Shown: positions 61,147 to 64,000 of the stretch, piece after piece
How positions within the stretch are numbered: the first letter of the stretch is position 1
Layout of the letters: every line of letters begins with the position of its first letter
Assembly (NCBI GenBank): GCA_947568835.1
Contig: OX387608.1
Span: forward strand, 10,144,001-10,208,000
Source of the DNA: Protonemura montana
Taxonomy: Eukaryota; Arthropoda; Insecta; Plecoptera; Nemouridae
Direction of reading: 5' to 3'
DNA length: 64,000 nucleotides
Program-made: the position numbers and the translations under genes
Notes under the pieces: model-generated
The model's database searches: none
Seen by the model: only the letters and a program-made list of their open reading frames with translations
What the model was told of the DNA's origin: nothing

Positions 61147-64000
61147 TAGTGCAACATGACCAATGCCTTTTGTAGTAAAAGGTGATGAAGAAGTTGCATA
61201 TAATAGGTGCGGACCACCCAAAAAGTGTTTTCAAAGGTTTTACCCAAAAGAATCGTAGCGTTGCGCGGAACTCGCGATAAATGCACACCGAGTTTGAAAG
61301 AAGATATATAAGAAACAAAGACGCCTTTGGTTTTTCATCTTGAAAGGTGTTGTCAATAGGTAAGCTATCAGCAATTAACAAGTCACGTTAGAGGAGCGCT
61401 TTTAAAAGTGCTACCTACCTTGGTATACAGGATCTTATTTAGTGGGCGCGAAGGAACGTTTTGAGCGGAGCAGGGAGGCAAGGTAAACATTTTCGGGAAC
61501 GTAAGTGCTCTTTGCCTTAGCGAGAAAAATTGAATTAACGATTATTGTTGAAGCGCCGACGCATTTTCGGTAAATTTAGAGTTTTACAGTGACAATAAAG
61601 TGTGTGTATTTATTGTGGTGGGCGGTACCTTTCCTTCATCCTGAAAGTTTTCATATGGTATTTGGAGTTGATATTATAAATTTCTTTTGTCACATTTGAA
61701 TTTAAATTTAAATTAGGGCACTATGTGTGCGCATACTCTAATTTAATTGAAGTCGTTTTTTTTTTAATGTCAATTTGGTAAAGTTTTTTTTCAGCGTCTG
61801 ACTGAAATTAAGTGAATTCAAATGGTCAAACCACATAATTTTTTAAAAAATCGTGTTTTATGTGGATAATAAAATATTTCAGAAGAAAAAAGCGATATCA
61901 TTTGGCAATGTTTTTCAAATGCAGCATCTCCCACACAAATATTTCAAACACTACCACAGATCTGTGCTTCTAAATTTCAGAAGACCTTATAACAATTGAC
62001 AAGAGATTCGAGCATTAAGTTTTGCTCTGTCTCCGAATTCTCCGAGCGAGACGAGCTATTGGTTCAAGCTGCGAGCCGGCAACAAAAAAAGGAAAAGATT
62101 CCTTTTAATTAGTGTTAATTAATGACAGGTAGACATGCACGGCTATAAATTAACACCTGAAGAATCCTCGAGCCAAATACCATTGCAAGTCGTGGCTAAA
62201 GCGGAGCCAGTGTAGAGGAACAATGACAATTAAAATTCTCAATTATCGAAATCTTGCACGATGGGCTAGACCTGAGGCGGTGGTAAAATATATTCTTGTG
62301 GGGTCTTGGTGACCCTAAAGATATTCACATGACCGGTAAAATGATGTGTATGTAACTTTACTTCAAAGCAATGTTAGAAAGACATGGGTGACATGAAGCT
62401 CTTGCATTGCAAAGCTTGCAGCCCGTGCTGCTTCAAGTTTCAAAACTTGGAACTCTTTTATACCCAAGGTAATTCATAAGAAAGCAAAATTGCGATGCCG
62501 TCAGGTGATCTCAGCATAGCTCCCACGGCTACCAAAAGTTGAATTTTCCATAAAATCTCTTGTGTTTAGTATTTCTTGTTTCCAACGTTGCAAATTTGAA
62601 AAAAGCTATCTTAAAAATAATATTATAGCTAGTTTCTGCCAGGAATTTTTAATTTTCCCTACAAAGGCATTTGAGATTCAGTCATTTTTATAATATGATT
62701 TTAAACAAAATTAAGTAGCCCCGTTTGGTGCATAAAATCCCGTGAATCCGCGCGGATCACGCATGTCCCGGCACAAACAGCGACCTTCCCTCGTCGCGCG
62801 GTCGGCCCCGAACGTACATATTTTCACGACTCCCTGTGGCCTGCCAAATGAACCGGCAGACGGCGGTAGACATGCCGGGTTAGGTGGACGATGACCGGTG
62901 TTTTTTTTTTCAAGTTTTTCCGAACTCGGCAATGGTTCCCTTACGAAATTCCTTTCGCAAGCGAGTTTAATTTAATTGTTTAATTGTCTTTCAATAAATC
63001 AGTTAAAGATATTTTTAACATAGCGATTGATAGAGTCAAGGACAGATGAAATTTAAATCGAGTTTCATTACGGATGATGTAAAATGGTATCCACGACGGT
63101 GTTAATACGAATAAACTCAACATTTCTGAGCTGAGTATCTCAATTATGACTTCTTATTTCTTACTAGGAGTCTTAAATGTCCGTAATTTTCAGCTAACAG
63201 TGCTGTGATCACAAACCCGAATCCACTGAACTACCAGAAAATGACACTAGGCGTTAGTGACAGTAAGTTTTGCGTGATGCTTCTTAAATTTGAAATTAAT
63301 TTCCTAATACTCAATTTTTCCTCATGCACTAGAATCCCCTATCTGTAGATTTTGTCTTTCCAGTAGCTAAACAATAATATTTAAACCAATGTAACGTGTA
63401 CCAAGTCGTTCACAAGTCTGACTGCCGTGCACCTTCTCTCAACACACGCCTTGTCAAATCTCTCACTCCAACGCCGTGATGATTAATTACCCATAATGAC
63501 TGAATCGAAAAGAACTTCTTCAATTGGCCGGCATAGTGCGGTCGGCCTCATCATCACAAATGTCTACATGCATTATCAAACTTACAAGAATCATCGGGCA
63601 TCACTAAAGAAAATTGTCTATACGTACGATAGCTGCCGGTCTTTGTGGTAACATTGCCATCCGACGAAGCAGAAGCACAATAATCTTTAGGAAAAGCTCC
63701 CGGTGGCTGAAGATGGAATAGAACTGATTTTTAGCGCTTGTTAGAAAGAAAAGTATTAAATAAGACGCAGAGCCGACCGATCCCCGCGTGGCCGGTAGCT
63801 TAATTAAAGCAATCAAAGACATTCCTCGGGAGTAAATGTCTTTTCACCTTCAGACGAAACCTGTAGAAAAGTAATTAACGCCTTCTTGTGAACATATATA
63901 CCTGGAATGCGTTCCGTTTCTTTTTTTTTTAGTCTCCGTCTCTCTCACTTCTGATATTTATTTTTGTATTATATTATTTATCTCTCTTTATGCTGTGATA
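61147..64000. other. Stretch without recognised genes, one GC-rich patch
   Basis: This is AT-rich sequence with a CpG-rich patch at about 62720-62900 (open on the minus strand for 73 codons with no recognisable motif). A METTL9 first exon could lie here, but no ATG-led minus-strand frame with a signal-anchor and donor was convincing. Confidence 0.45.

Noticed and set aside
62711..62932. METTL9 first exon or separate gene in a GC-rich minus-strand frame
   Set aside because: It has no signal-anchor-like segment, no donor fitting phase 0 and no resemblance to METTL9 N-termini.

Overview
The window is animal nuclear DNA, AT-rich and dominated by non-coding sequence. The only recognisable protein-coding gene is one on the minus strand whose three internal exons match METTL9 (DREV), the seven-beta-strand protein-histidine methyltransferase. 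Reading along the gene, they lie at 58666-58476, 5974-5765 and 474-293. All three have GT/AG splice signals, their phases join without a break, and together they encode about 194 residues from the luminal/N-terminal part to just before the C-terminal exon(s). The first and last exons are not identified: the 3' end must lie beyond position 1, and the 5' exon is either unrecognised at the high-coordinate end or outside the window. The intron between the first two visible exons is about 52.5 kb, so most of the window is the inside of one intron. I infer an invertebrate, probably an arthropod with a fairly large repeat-rich genome; the sequence does not let me name the species.

The rest of the annotation is mostly interspersed repeats. 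(1) A SINE family with a 5S-rRNA-like head, a body of about 300 bp and an (ATCA)n-type tail has about ten copies on both strands (near 5.0, 14.2, 17.1, 23.6, 30.7, 43.1, 47.6, 49.3, 58.0 and 58.7 kb). An unusual locus at 45.8-46.2 kb has the 5S-like head repeated in tandem at exactly 104-bp spacing. (2) A non-autonomous DNA-transposon-like family 'B' with inverted ends has seven copies (5.6, 6.4, 32.2, 33.3, 39.7, 51.1 and 60.9 kb). (3) A second MITE-like family 'C' has a terminal motif around GTGAGAGAAnATAC (2.2, 3.2, 6.2, 35.8, 38.3 and 52.1 kb), with a 55-56 bp terminal segment amplified in the 38.3 kb copy. There is also a tRNA-like sequence bounded by a perfect 10-bp inverted repeat (50.3 kb), several perfect hairpins or palindromes, and a few CpG/GC-rich islands (26.2-26.6, 44.4-44.65 kb and others).

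Two repeat copies touch METTL9 splice sites. A family-B terminus begins about five bases inside the intron after the 5974-5765 exon. A degenerate 5S-SINE tail lies about 20 bases upstream of the 58666-58476 exon acceptor. I found no prokaryote-type operon, CRISPR array, viral gene or toxin gene. The window reads as an ordinary but repeat-rich giant intron, and the novel aspects are repeat structure and repeat/splice-site interplay, not a new enzyme system.
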